This document shows positions 1-11,136 of a DNA stretch of 64,000 nt, piece after piece (position 1 is the first letter of the stretch; every line of letters begins with the position of its first letter). The notes below the pieces were generated by a model. That model saw nothing but the letters and a program-made list of their open reading frames with translations, did not search any database and had not been told where the DNA came from. Source of the stretch: Lithodes maja (taxonomy: Eukaryota; Arthropoda; Malacostraca; Decapoda; Lithodidae); assembly GCA_037953745.1 (NCBI GenBank), contig JBAKBP010000203.1, forward strand, positions 62,001-126,000, written 5' to 3'. The position numbers and the translations under genes were made by a program.

Positions 1-891
1 CTCGGTATCGTCTGAGGTCATGGTATGGGGGGCAATTTCTTCCTCTTGTCCCCACTCCTCTTCATTTACAGAAATGCGAGGAGTAGAGGGGCGAGGTTTG
101 GCAGAGTCACGAATTTGGTGGAGGGCACACTGAGCATTACAGGCAGGGAAATCATAGGGGTTGATAATGACTAAGGTAGGGTTTTTACTTTGGTAGGTGT
201 TGTAGTTGCTGTTCCGGTTGAAGATTCTGCGTGGCTGGGACGGTTGGAACCGGGGTCTACTGGGTTGGGGCTTGCCGGAAGGGTAGGTGGGTCTGTTGTT
301 GAAAGATGAGGCTGGGTAGGCATTGTTGGGGTTTTGGTGGTTGGTTTGCTGCGGGTGCGTGGGAAACCTCTTGATTGCAGCGATTTGGGTGGGTGCTTCT
401 GTGCGCACGGCCAAAATACGTCGGATCGTGATGAGGTCTTTTTTGTATCCGACGAAATCGTGCACCCGGAAATGGTCTTTTACTGCTGAGGGCAATATCG
501 ACACAAGGTTGACCAGAATTTGCTGTTCTTGTTGGATTTTGGTCAACGTGGGGAAAGAATTTTTTATGTGTTGGGCAAGCTTACTCACTGTGGTATCTAG
601 ATCGCCTTCGAATTTCGTGTCTAGGATACGGGTGTGGGCCACGAAAACGCCCAACGAAGGTTTAATGGCTTCTATCACTATTGTGCGAAATTTGTTCCAG
701 GTGAGGTCAGGGTGCACTTGATAGGCCACCAGGGAAACGGCTTTTCCCAGGTGTGGTAATGTTACGGCTAGTTTGTGTGCGTCCGTGGTATAAGTAATGT
801 CAAGTAAGGGTTTCACTACGTCCATGAATACTTCGATCCCATAACTTGTTTCATCATAATTTGGGATGGAAGTGTGGGTAGGTTGCGCCAT
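1..891 (-). CDS. Gag-like protein of a Ty3/Gypsy LTR retrotransposon (partial)
   Basis: An uninterrupted 297-codon frame starts at ATG 889-891 (context CATCATGG) and runs off the left edge. The central part (about residues 20-160) aligns by eye with the gag at 56216: both carry VVKPLLDIT or VVKPVLDIT, then LGKA or LGKH, a TW or TWAQF block, and PSLG. The C-terminal third is rich in N, Q, P and R, as in nucleic-acid-binding Gag tails, with no CCHC zinc knuckle in the visible part. It lies 65 bases past a primer-binding-like site and an LTR, exactly where gag is expected. The frame is intact, so this copy may be fairly young. Structural particle protein is the family role; here it is inferred from position and from similarity to the second copy. 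Confidence 0.75.
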   Translation of the reverse strand, partial: MAQPTHTSIPNYDETSYGIEVFMDVVKPLLDITYTTDAHKLAVTLPHLGKAVSLVAYQVHPDLTWNKFRTIVIEAIKPSLGVFVAHTRILDTKFEGDLDTTVSKLAQHIKNSFPTLTKIQQEQQILVNLVSILPSAVKDHFRVHDFVGYKKDLITIRRILAVRTEAPTQIAAIKRFPTHPQQTNHQNPNNAYPASSFNNRPTYPSGKPQPSRPRFQPSQPRRIFNRNSNYNTYQSKNPTLVIINPYDFPACNAQCALHQIRDSAKPRPSTPRISVNEEEWGQEEEIAPHTMTSDDTE

Positions 892-956
892 GATGTTCTC
901 GTGTTCTAGCTGTTCCAAACTTGCAATGTAATGCAACCTTTTATCCGAATCAAGAA

Positions 957-971
957 CCACCGCTGCCGCCA
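957..971 (-). promoter_or_regulatory. Primer-binding site of the left-edge Ty3/Gypsy element
   Basis: TGGCGGCAGCGGTGG begins one base after the LTR end. The family copy at 56134 has the near-identical TGGCGGTAGCGGTG at the same place. TGG is the usual start of a tRNA-primed site; I could not name the tRNA. Confidence 0.5.
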
Positions 972-1119
972 ATGTTATGCCCTGTTTTTCTACAGGTTTA
1001 ACTTGGGTAATGTGAGTTCTGAATGACTGGGTATATTAGGCTGCATGCACAATACAAGGTATGAGGAATAGAGAACACAAAATAAACACACGGTAACACG
1101 ACACAAGTTCACGTTTATT

Positions 1120-3204
1120 CTATCTATCTATCTATCTATTGCCCGACGCCGTGATCCCCGAAGGGGTGGCCACGAACGAACCGCCCCCATGCACCTCTGT
1201 CCCCAGTCAGTCGACGGCCCTCCTCCCAACAAGCACCGCCTTCGTTCATGTAGTTCCTCACTCCATCCTTCCACCTCATATTCGGTCTACCTCTCCCCCT
1301 CTGTCCCTCCACCTCGCTCTCGTACACCCTCTTAGTCATTCTCTCGCTTTCCATACGTTCCATATGGCCGAACCATCTCAAGTTGTTCCTTTTCACACTT
1401 TCCAGCACATCTACCTCCACACCACACCTCCTTCTTACTTCCTCATTAGTCTGTCTATCCCTCCATGTAACTCCGCACGCACTCCTTAAGTAATTCATTT
1501 CCACTGCTCTCACTCTTGGTCTGAGTCTCTCAACCAACGTCCATGCTTCGCTTCCGTAAGTCAGTGTCGGGATTACCACACTGTCATGCAAGGACTTCTT
1601 CACTTCCATACTGACCACCCTATTTCTTGTTACTGCTTTTAGCGTTCCTACAACCCTCTTCCCCTGTTGTACCCTCTCCCGCACCTCTTCATCCATAGTC
1701 CCATCTTTACTCAACACACTGCCCAGATACTTAAAAGAGTTGACGATCTCCATAGCCTGACCGTTCAGCTTCACCTCACACTCTGTGACTTCACCCCTTT
1801 CGAAGACCATAACCTTGCTCTTCCCCGTATTTACCTTCAAATTCCGTTTTTCGCACACTGTTCCAAACTCATTTACCAGACCCTGCAACTCCCATTCATT
1901 ATCACTCATCAGAACTGTATCATCCGCAAACAGCAGTATAGGTAGCTTCCACTCCATTCCCTCCCTTTTCAGCGATACACCAACATCCACTGCTCTTGAT
2001 AGTATTTCTTTCATGACTCCATCCATATATACAGTAAACAACCACGGGGACATCACACACCCCTGTTTCAAACCAACATTCAGGTCAAAGAACTCGCTCT
2101 GCTCACTCTCCACACGTACTGCCGCCTTTGCACCCTCATACATGCTCTTCACTGCTTTCAGCAACTTGCCCTCTACTCCGTATATTCTAAGTACTTTCCA
2201 CAAACCTTCTCTATCCACTCTGTCATAGGCCTTCTCCAAGTCCATAAAGGCAACATACACCTTTTGTTTCTTCTCCAGATACTTCTCCACAACACAATTC
2301 AGGGTAAAAATCTGATCTACACATCCTCTTCCCTTCCTAAAACCTCCCTGCTCGTCGCCTATCCATTTCTCCGTTCTCACTCTCACTCTCTCAATCACTA
2401 CCCTACTGTATACCTTCCCTACTACGCTTAGAAGACATATTCCTCGGTGGTTACCACACACTCCTCTTTCCCCTTTGCCCTTATATAGGGGGACTATTAT
2501 GCCAGTCTTCCAGTCATCGGGTGCACTCCCCTTCTCCCATGCTAGTTTGCACATTTTCCATACCCATTCTATCACTATCTCACCACCATACCTCAACATT
2601 TCCCCACACACTCCATCTGTTCCTGGTGCTTTCCCCAACTTCACTCTTTTCATGGCTTCCCACACTTCTGACCTCCTGATCCCCACCTCCTCCTCCACTA
2701 CTTCTCTTCTTCTCCCTCCCATACCATATCCAGCTATGTTTGCTGGCTCTTCATTCCTTTCATTTAGCAACTCACTGAAGTACTCCCTCCATCTTTCAAC
2801 TCTCTCTTGCTTCTCGGCTAGCATTCTCCCATTCTTATCTTTCACACCCTTACTGTTTCCCTTGCTACCTTCCCTAACTTTCTTGACTTCTTTCCAGAAC
2901 AGTTTCTTACTCTCCCTCCATTTTACACTCAGATTCCTTCCAAATTCCTCATCTACTCTTCTCTTACTTTCCTTCACTACTCTCTTCACCACCCTCTTAC
3001 TCTCCACGTACCTCGCTCGTTTCTGTCTCTCGGAATCTTCATTCCCTCTAGTACCCAACCACTCTCTATATGCTTTCTTCTTTTCTTCCACAGCTATTCT
3101 TACCTCTTCTGTCCACCATGCTGTACCTTTCACTCCCCTCCCTCTTCTCCTCACTCCACACACCTCCTCACATGCTGCACAGATCTCATCCTTAAACACC
3201 TTGC
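1120..3204 (-). mobile_element. 5'-truncated RTE-type LINE with target-site duplication
   Basis: TCACGTTTATT (11 bp) occurs at 1109-1119 and again at 3205-3215, directly flanking the element, so both ends are defined. On the minus strand the copy begins inside its own coding region (5' truncation), and the stop codon runs straight into an (ATAG)n tail at 1118-1138. An almost absent 3' UTR and a short tandem tail are typical of RTE elements. The insertion lies inside the LTR of the left-edge Gypsy element and is therefore younger. Confidence 0.85.
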
Positions 3205-3205
3205 T
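1136..3205 (-). CDS. RTE-type reverse transcriptase (5'-truncated, otherwise open)
   Basis: A 690-residue frame encodes the linker and reverse transcriptase of a non-LTR retrotransposon. Visible motifs, numbered from the truncated end, are: APGTDG near 194, GGFRKGRGCVDQIFTL near 288-303, the catalytic block FMDLEKAYDRVD near 321, GLKQGCVMSPWLF near 379, and the catalytic box LLFADDTVLMS near 425-435. A conserved C-terminal region follows, with RWFGHMERM and RGRGRP. The N-terminal endonuclease expected in a full-length RTE protein is missing because the insertion is 5'-truncated. The first possible start codon lies in the target duplication and is not real. No internal stop or frameshift is visible, so the copy is young, although without its endonuclease and promoter it is presumably inactive. 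Confidence 0.9.
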   Translation of the reverse strand, partial: SKVFKDEICAACEEVCGVRRRGRGVKGTAWWTEEVRIAVEEKKKAYREWLGTRGNEDSERQKRARYVESKRVVKRVVKESKRRVDEEFGRNLSVKWRESKKLFWKEVKKVREGSKGNSKGVKDKNGRMLAEKQERVERWREYFSELLNERNEEPANIAGYGMGGRRREVVEEEVGIRRSEVWEAMKRVKLGKAPGTDGVCGEMLRYGGEIVIEWVWKMCKLAWEKGSAPDDWKTGIIVPLYKGKGERGVCGNHRGICLLSVVGKVYSRVVIERVRVRTEKWIGDEQGGFRKGRGCVDQIFTLNCVVEKYLEKKQKVYVAFMDLEKAYDRVDREGLWKVLRIYGVEGKLLKAVKSMYEGAKAAVRVESEQSEFFDLNVGLKQGCVMSPWLFTVYMDGVMKEILSRAVDVGVSLKREGMEWKLPILLFADDTVLMSDNEWELQGLVNEFGTVCEKRNLKVNTGKSKVMVFERGEVTECEVKLNGQAMEIVNSFKYLGSVLSKDGTMDEEVRERVQQGKRVVGTLKAVTRNRVVSMEVKKSLHDSVVIPTLTYGSEAWTLVERLRPRVRAVEMNYLRSACGVTWRDRQTNEEVRRRCGVEVDVLESVKRNNLRWFGHMERMESERMTKRVYESEVEGQRGRGRPNMRWKDGVRNYMNEGGACWEEGRRLTGDRGAWGRFVRGHPFGDHGVGQ

Positions 3206-4873
3206 CACGTTTATTGAAGTAAATAAATAAAGAGCATAGAAAGATAGTTATGTTCACACAAAACAAATAATAGAAGGGAACTGCTAGCATTAGCGGATCT
3301 GGATGGAGCCTAGTCTCCCACTTCCAACGTTCAGGTATATTCTTCTGATCACGGGTTTAATTAGCAAGTTTTTATTTTACTGGAAGACCTCAATATATTC
3401 GTATAATTCAATGTCATGGATTTGACCTCTTGCTGGCTGGTCGCGTGCCCAAGTAGCAACTCACAGTTAGGATTAGACACGTGTATATTGTAGAACACGG
3501 AAATCTCTAGTAACCTCATGGGGGTACTGAACTAAGTTTTATATTCTTATGGCAGAAATACGTAGAACACAAATCAGTGGGCGAACGTTAGATATCACTA
3601 GAGTTTTAATATCTGAATAAGGTAATTACGAGAGTCAAGGTCGCCTGTTAATTTAAAGAGTACTGATCGCTTAGTACGTCCCAAATGGAATGGTTAAATA
3701 TGAATTACACTGGGCAAGGTCTTAGCCACTTTATAGAAAGTTAATAAGTGAGTATCAAGCTAGTACTATAACACTTAGTACTAGCAACATGAATCTTGAA
3801 TAGTATGGGTAGATCTGGTCCTGGTTATCTTGCTTCCGGTGATGTTGGGGGCTAACGACTGGTTCCTCGGCCGTCCAGATGGTCCAAAATGTAGGAAGTT
3901 CTCAAGTCGGATCTCTTGACGATCGTTGCTGGCTACACACTTATATACCCACGAATTTGTGTGAAGGTTATAAGGTGCACGTTAGGACTTGTACATGGAC
4001 AGATGTTTCTATCAGTCTTCTCTGCCACGGAGTCTGCCGGATCTGGAATCTCTCAACTCCGGAACAACACAAGGGCAGAGCTAGAGGTAAACTGCAGGGT
4101 AGTGACCACTGGTTGGTGTCTAGCTTTCAACTGATTTGACTGGGGGCGGGAGTTAGATTTATAGGCTCGGTTCTGGACCCTGTAGCCAGTAGGGATCTCG
4201 AGTCTTATGGACTTAATTGAGCTCTCAATAGATATGGGGACTAGGTAAGATGGTATTTACTGTTGTGGCACAGGGCTATAGGAAGCCTTTATATTTTCAT
4301 ATAACTGAGCCTTAGTAAGAGGTACTATTTTGGCTATACTGGAAGTATTTAGGGGAGGGAGACTGGATCTACTTTGCGAGGAGGATGGGGACAGCTGTGA
4401 TAGGAGCGTCTCTCTTAGATTGTGCAATCTTCATTCTATGGTATAGCTGAGGTGCTAATTTAGTGACCAGAGCATGCAAGAAAGGTAAATGGTTTATTGT
4501 GAGTAAATAGAGGTTAGTAAAGGTGTTAGTCATGCATGGTTAGTTCATTGATAGGAAGAATTCCTGTGCTACCTGGCAATGACTCGAAAGTCAAAACAGG
4601 GGCCAGGTATACCTCCGCGGGGGTGGGGGTCTCCCTCCTCGGGTGGGCAAAAAGGGGGAGCTGGGCGCCCTCTCTCTGTGATAGTCGTCCGGCGGCTGTG
4701 GCTAGGGGCTTGCCATATCACCAGTGTTTGTAATAACCCTCTGTGTATGAGACAGATGTGGGTGTCCTTAATACCAAAACCGAAGGTGCCTTAGCTAGCT
4801 GGTTTTACTCGGTTGGTTGTTAATTGTAGGGTTTGCTGGATGTGGTGGAGACTGGGTTGCTAACTCTGCCACA

Positions 4874-5740
4874 TTTATCTGGAAGTATGGCAATAGAAGT
4901 TAGTTACTGGCGGGGCGGCTAGCCTTGCACCGACGACCATTGGGTGCAGGGTTGTGAATGTGTTGTAAGAGAATAGATGGCATGCAAGGGGCTAGTAAAG
5001 TTCTAATGTTGTTCTGGCCTACTAAGTGAAGGTAGGCTGGATAGGAGTATATATATAAAAGGTTGGAGAGCGTTAGCAACGGACAATTCAAGGATCTTCA
5101 AGAGGTATGAGAGAGAGGCTAGGTCGGACAAGAGTCGAGAAGCGCGGGTGTCTTAATCAGAGGGGGGGGAGAGTTCAAGGGCTACAGGGAAATTTTGCCC
5201 CTAAGGTCCCTGGGCGTGGGGGTGGTATTAGGCTACAATTGATATGGAAGTTTGAAAAGGCAGTAGAATACGTTAGCCAAATGCTACCGGGGAATGCAAC
5301 TATGGGGTGGTATATGAGTCTGGAAAAGATAGAGTTATGTGATCAGTCCGAGGGTTATGGATACTATTAGTTGGCCCTGGGAACTGCGTTTTCTATTAAA
5401 TATAAAATACCAACAACAGCGGCAGTTCGTAGGGGTACTTAGTTATTGTTTCGGGGTACTTATGACAGATACTGGTAACCAGGTTATCTTATACAATCTC
5501 TGGTTGGGGTAAGAGGTGTAAGACACAAAGTAAATTGGCGTAGTGTGGACTGTGGATACGAAGGAGGCAAGGGGAAGACGTATGACAATTGTGGAAAGTA
5601 AATGGAAAAAGGTGAACACAATGGCGGATAAAAATACTTAACCTAAGGATTGCATACATCGATGAACGATGACATTATAGTCGTCGTCCTAATAAGGTGA
5701 TGAAACCTGGTTGATCTGTACTTGGCACAATACGACACAA
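4874..5740. other. Unassigned sequence
   Basis: No gene, known repeat family or structural signal recognised. Short open frames here (for example 5107-5370) have no recognisable motif and no support. Confidence 0.4.
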
Positions 5741-6361
5741 GGACAGTGCCGCTATGTCGCATCAATGCTGGTGGCAGTTAATATTATAGACTTAGTTACT
5801 AGAGGAACAATGCAAGGGGCGACTGAGCACGGGTTACATATATCTATACTCGTCATGGAAAATGATATACGAGGTCTAGGGACAAGCGTGGGTGTTTTAA
5901 CTTCTAAGATATATAACATCTACTTCTCGGATGTAAGAACATACATAGATATAATTATGGCTGTCTGATGTGTTGGCATTGGCTCAACGTCGGGACAGGG
6001 CATGGGTGTTTTTAATATGAATGTATATTCCTGTTCATCATCTTTGTAGCAAGGACAGTGCCGCTATGTCGTATCAATGCTGGTGGTAGTTAATATTATA
6101 GACTTAGTTACTAGAGGAACAATGCAAGGGGCGACTGAGCACGGGTTACATATATCTATACTCGTCATGGAAAATGATATACGAGGTCTAGGGACAAGCG
6201 TGGGTGTTTTAACTTCTAAGATATATAACATCTACTTCTCGGATGTAAGAACATACATAGATATAATTATGGCTGTCTGATGTGTTGGCATTGGCTCAAC
6301 GTCGGGACAGGGCATGGGTGTTTTTAATATGAATGTATATTCCTGTTCATCATCTTTGTAG
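5741..6361. repeat. Two tandem copies of a 312-bp unit
   Basis: GGACAGTGCCGCTATGTCG begins at 5741 and again at 6053. The copies remain alike to CATCTTTGTAG at about 6361. Few differences are visible (for example TCGCATC against TCGTATC). The matching short open frames at 5711 and 6077 simply follow the duplication and I do not count them as genes. Confidence 0.85.
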
Positions 6362-6593
6362 TTAGGAGTGTAGGACACGAGGGGGTTAGTGTACGTGAGG
6401 TGTGGAAAATGGTCAGTTTAGAAAAGGTAAATGGGTGCGTCCTGGAGCTGTTTAGCCCTGCGGGCTTGGGCCTGTCTGAAATGGCTGGCTCGGTCAGCTG
6501 GTCCTTTCGTTCTGTGGACCTTTCTTCCGGGTGTTTCTGTGTGGTGTTCGCTCGTGGCTTCTGTGGTGGGCTTCTTGTTCTGGGGCATTTTAG

Positions 6594-7215
6594 TTATTGT
6601 TGTATTAGGCACTGATTATTCGTTATCACAGGTGTTTATTATACTTTGGCCATCAAATATTAGGTCTTGTGTCACTTTCACTTTGACAAATATGCTTTAG
6701 AGAGTGTCACTGTCACTGATAATGCTCATTTTCACTCGATACCGTACATTTTATTAGTAATTGAGGTAGGTTATTGTTGTATTAGGCACTGATTATTCGT
6801 TATCACAGGTGTTTATTATGCTTTGGCCATCAAATATTAGGTCTTGTGTCACTTTCACTTTGACAAATATGCTTTAGAGAGTGTCACTGTCACTGATAAT
6901 GCTCATTTTCACTCGATACCGTACATTTTATTAGTAATTGAGGTAGGTTATTGTTGTATTAGGCACTGATTATTCGTTATCACAGGTGTTTATTATGCTT
7001 TGGCCATCAAATATTAGGTCTTGTGTCACTTTCACTTTGACAAATATGCTTTAGAGAGTGTCACTGTCACTGATAATGCTCATTTTCACTCGATACCGTA
7101 CATTTTATTAGTAATTGAGGTAGGTTATTGTTGTATTAGGCACTGATTATACGTTATCACAGGTGTTTATTATACTTTGGCCATCAAATATTAGGTCTTG
7201 TGTCACTTTCACTTA
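6594..7215. repeat. 177-bp satellite, about 3.5 copies
   Basis: TTATTGTTGTATTAGGCACT starts at 6594, 6771, 6948 and 7125, an exact 177-bp period. The fourth copy is lost after about 7215. Units contain TGTCACTTTCACTTTGAC and TGTCACTGTCACTGA. The motif TGTCACTTTCAC recurs singly to 7470, so the array may fade into the 3' flank of the piggyBac gene. Confidence 0.9.
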
Positions 7216-7479
7216 GTTATATGATTTGTAAACGTTTTATATACAATTTATTGTGTCTTTTTTCACTGATTTATATATTTCTATAGGTTCTAATCATATG
7301 AATGTCACTTGGTATATACATATGTGTCACTTTCACATATTATTATGGTGTACTTGTATTTGTATAAATGTTTTCATAATACATGACTTTTGTATAACAA
7401 TAAATTGGTTTACTTCCACTTTTTGCCTATATATATACTGTACATATTGTCATTATCTTTGGCACTTTCACTATGATTA
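7216..7479. other. AT-rich spacer downstream of the piggyBac gene
   Basis: AT-rich, with scattered TGTCACTT(T)CAC motifs as in the adjoining satellite. No terminal inverted repeat or TTAA boundary could be assigned to the transposon here. Confidence 0.4.
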
Positions 7480-10354
7480 TTAGAACTCCAGCTTGGAGTG
7501 GTAATCAAAGAAGCACTCTAAAGCACAGAGTGCCACCTTGCACTCCACACACTCCATGGTTGAATTTTTACCTGGCCTCGGCCTCACCCTGCTGTTGTAG
7601 CAGACATGGCACCGCTTCTGCTGTGTTCTTCCTGATTCATTCTGAGGCAGGGAACCAAGCCTGTGCCTAATCAAGTATTGAGCACACTGCAAGGGGTCAA
7701 TAACGGCGGGCCCAGGATGTGCCACTGCCCTCTGTGGCGTAGCATACTTCTCCAAAAGCTCCGTCAACACCTGCTTTTGGAACCTCCGCAGGCTATTGAA
7801 CTTCATGGGTGTGTTCACATTCCGAAGCTTGTATATATTGTAGGCATTCAGAACTGACATGTCCACCATATGCAGAAAGAACTTTTTGTACCATCTGCAC
7901 GAGGTACGCAGGCAGTCAATGAAGCCTATCTGCATGTCGGACTTGTCCACCAGCCTCATGTTGATGTTGTAGTCCAGGACAGCATCGGGCTTGGTCACCC
8001 TGGCCTGGGTGCGGCGATCCACCTTGCCAGTCTCCACCATTTCCCCCTTGTGGATGGTGGTCAGGAGGTTGACCTTCCGCTGGTCGTGCCAGTGGATAGC
8101 CAGAATGGGCCCCGACTTCTTCTTCAACACATCACCTTTTTTGGTCTTTGGAGGGAAAGGTGGCATGCCCTTCCTTTTCCCTCGTACTGTGCCTACAGTC
8201 CCCGTCTTGCGCTCATGCAGGTACTGTGAGAGAGTGGGGGGACGTGTAATAATTGTCCGTGTAGAGGACGTGATTCTTGTGAAAGTAGCGGTTCATCATG
8301 GCTTGCACCACTGCTCCGCCAAAGCCAATGAGGGGGTCCACAAGCAAGTCCCCTTCCTTCCCGCTGTAGACCAGGAAGTCCAGGACATAGCCAGTTTGGC
8401 AGTCGCACAGCACAAAGAATTTTATGCCAAAGCGATGTCTTTTTGAGGGGATGTACTGCCGGAAGCTGAGTTTTCCCCGGAACAGCACAAGAGACTCGTC
8501 AATGACGACCTTGCGGAAGGGCTTGAAGTAGGAGGTGAAGCGTTCTCGCATCATCTCGTACAACGTCCTAATCTTCCACAGCTTGTCTGGGAGGTGGACA
8601 TCAAGGTTGGTGACAAGATGGAGCGCTGCGAGGATATCAAGGTACCGGTCGCGAGACATATATTTCCCGAAGGCAGGGGTGGATATCAGATCATTGGTGA
8701 TCCAATAGTCAGGCAACCTATGCTTCTTGACATGAGGCATTAGCATGGTGAGTGCCAGGAACACCATGAACTCTTTATGAGTCACTGGGGTCCACTGCCT
8801 CATGTGGCCCTTGGTCACCTTGCCCAAAAAGTGGACCTGGAATTGGTGCTGCTTATTTGTCTCTTTGACAACATAGCCTACCACCTCCTCATCAAAGAAG
8901 GCCTCAAATAGTTCGTGTGGTGGAGCATTGGGGCCTGCAGGAAAATTGGGGGTAATGCCTGAACCCTCCAGTACCTCATCAAAAGCTGGCACATCAGGGT
9001 TGTATCCATCCCCATCAACTACGTCTTGCCACTGAAAAACGTAGAATGGGTCTTGTCTACGCTGACGAGGAGCTCCAGCTGGTGGCCCAGCACGCCCACA
9101 GCCAACTCGCGAGGTGCGCGCCCTAGGGCGGCGAGGGCGTCGGCCAGCACGACGGGTAGCACGACGCCGGGCCAAGCGGATGGGTCGAGGGTCGTCGATG
9201 TCCATATAGTCATCGTCAGAGTGGTCATCTTGCCCTGACGGTGGACCTATGTAATCATGGCCAGAGTCTTCAGAGAGGTGCCCTTCATCATCAGTGGCCC
9301 CCACATAATCTGGCGGGGAACCAGTGATGCGTGGGCGGCGTGCGGGTGGGCGAGGTGGGGAAGGAGTGGCAGGTGAGGCTGTGTCCCCCCGAGGTCCTGG
9401 GCTCCTTGGCCTGCGACGAGTGACAGAAAGCAATGTTTCACTGTCACTAGGCCCAGGTATTGGTGATGCGAGCTCAAAGACTTCTTCAGGAAGACATGTT
9501 GAAGGCGGGAGAGGTGGGTAGGACCGTGGGGAAAGTTGCGGGGACGTATGGCTGGGGCCGGCAGGGGTGGACACCGCGGGAGCCTCGAACAAAACTCTCT
9601 TACTTTTCTTAATTTTTTTGGTATATTTCCTACCTTTCCCCTTTTCGGCAGCAGTATGTCTCCTGTCGGGGGACCTAGGAGGCAAATAGGCCGAAAGTGG
9701 GGGGTCCTCAACCCTTGGCAATGGTGGGGGTGGTGGGGAAGAATGCGGGGCATCTGGGTCATCTTGGGTGGCGTGGGTAGATAAGGGAGACAATGGCGGA
9801 CGAGAAGGGTCACCACGCTGACCCTCACTCACAGCCTCATCCTCACCAAGTATTTTTGCTTGTTCCCTAGCTGCCGCGGCCGCCTTCTCAAGTATTTTCT
9901 GCTTATACAAGTGTAGCTTGAAAGGCGATTTACCTGGGGAAGGGCTTGGAGTCGTGTCACTTATGCGAAATTTGGTGAGTGACCTTGAACTCTCCCACTC
10001 ACTCACTCTCTCAAGTTCACTGTCTTTAGGTAAACCAGCTTCCTCAACAACTGGTACATCACCTTCATCACTCTCATCACTGTCATGTTCTCTCGCAAAT
10101 CCCAGGAATTGCTCTTCTTTCTCACTCTCATGGCCATAATCACTCAACTTATAATTACTGGAGTCGTCACTGACTATATCATCAACACTATACTTGGCAT
10201 CAGCACGCTCATATAGTCTCAATGTCGTCTCAATACCTCCGGGAGATAACACATTTAGGCGATGGCATCGGGGTAAGGCGCGACGAACTAGCAAGGGCGT
10301 CGTAGGAAGCACGGTATCGGACACAGCGGAATCACTATTTGGCGTACTGTCCAT
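7480..10354 (-). pseudogene. piggyBac (PGBD-like) transposase, one frameshift
   Basis: Cut-and-paste DNA transposase that targets TTAA. I chose ATG at 10354 (CATCATGGACAG context) over the upstream in-frame Met at 10525. The first roughly 450 residues are low-complexity, acidic then Pro/Arg-rich, with a basic cluster near the end of that part. The DDE_Tnp_1_7 catalytic domain follows, with VVIDESLVLFRGK (first Asp) and VLYTDNYYTSP (second Asp). An extra G in a run of six G on the plus strand (8235-8242 region) then shifts the frame. The other frame continues with KTKKGDVLKKK, the third-Asp region DYNINMRLVDKSD, and a Cys-rich C-terminal finger (CHVCY, CVECK, CALEC) ending at 7480. Intronless. 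The single homopolymer lesion could be a real mutation or a sequencing error. Terminal repeats were not found. Confidence 0.88.
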
Positions 10355-10466
10355 GATGGCGTCTGGGTAAATACTGTTGCTGTGGCGTCGTTTACGCCGG
10401 GTGGCGCCACTTACCGTCCCATGATACCAAAAATGTACGCGCGGCATTCGAAAGCACGCATGCAAG

Positions 10467-10539
10467 CAATGGGCGTTCAAGAGCCCTTCCGGGTTGCGCG
10501 GACCGAGGTTGTTATGGGCGTTCAAGAGCCCTTCTGGGT
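10467..10539. repeat. Direct repeat upstream of the piggyBac gene
   Basis: GGGCGTTCAAGAGCCCTTC followed by (C/T)GGGTT occurs twice, at about 10469 and 10515, in the 5' flank of the transposase gene. It might be a transposase-binding or promoter repeat; that is a guess from position only. Confidence 0.5.
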
Positions 10540-10559
10540 TGGAGGGGTTTTAAAGGCAC

Positions 10560-11136
10560 ACAATTAAATGGTTGGTATTTTAAACGACACTACTGCAGCA
10601 TTATGAGAAACAATTTATTAGAGATAATAGGCAACAATAGATTCGCCATATTTTTCTCCATAAGCTATAGTCCGCATGGAGGATTTTCGTTATCGACAAA
10701 TTGAAAAAATTCCCACTTCACAGACAAAATAGACAAATACACCAAAAATTGGGGTGTGGGGGCAGCAGCCCCCACCCATAATAGCCTACTATAATAGGTT
10801 AGACTAGGCTAATGTCCTTTCAAAGGGGTATAGGCCTATTAAACACTAGGATAGCCTATACCTGGTCAAGGGTAAGTCCTGCTGTAGTCAACTTGAATGC
10901 TACCTTAAATTGTAATATTAGACAAGGCATAGCCTATAGAAAAAATAGCCTAGCCTACTTATTTATTGTAGCCTATAATATAGGCCTAGCCGGGTAGAAT
11001 GTAGAGTTCGGGCGTACCGCCACCATTGTTTACACTGCGCAGAGCGGCGACGGAAGCTTGCCATCATGTTCCCGTCTATTTTGACTGCCATTGCCCTTAT
11101 GGTGACCCTATCAAATAATCAAAACAACCACACTTC
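10560..11136. other. Unassigned flank of the piggyBac element
   Basis: AT-rich, with several TAGGCCTA-type motifs common elsewhere in this window. No gene recognised; the right end of the piggyBac element must lie here or nearby. Confidence 0.35.

Larger units (their letters stand above)
973..4873 (-). repeat. 5' LTR of the left-edge Ty3/Gypsy element, split by an RTE LINE
   Basis: On the minus strand the LTR would start TGTGGCAGAG (at 4873) and end GGGCATAACA (at 973). The LTR at 54370-56132 starts TGTGGCGACC and ends CCTCGCATAACA, and both are followed by one spacer base and TGGCGG(C/T)AGCGGTG. Without the RTE insertion (1120-3204 plus one 11-bp target copy) the length is about 1.80 kb, against 1.76 kb for the other copy. 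The start is less sure than the end. The small open frames in 3216-4873 have no recognisable product. Confidence 0.6.

Noticed and set aside
2475..3230. 251-codon frame on the plus strand
   Set aside because: It is the antisense shadow of the RTE reverse transcriptase, rich in Ser, Pro and Leu.
10355..10525. Transposase start at 10525
   Set aside because: The ATG at 10354 has a better context and the extra 57 residues lie in repeat-bearing flank.
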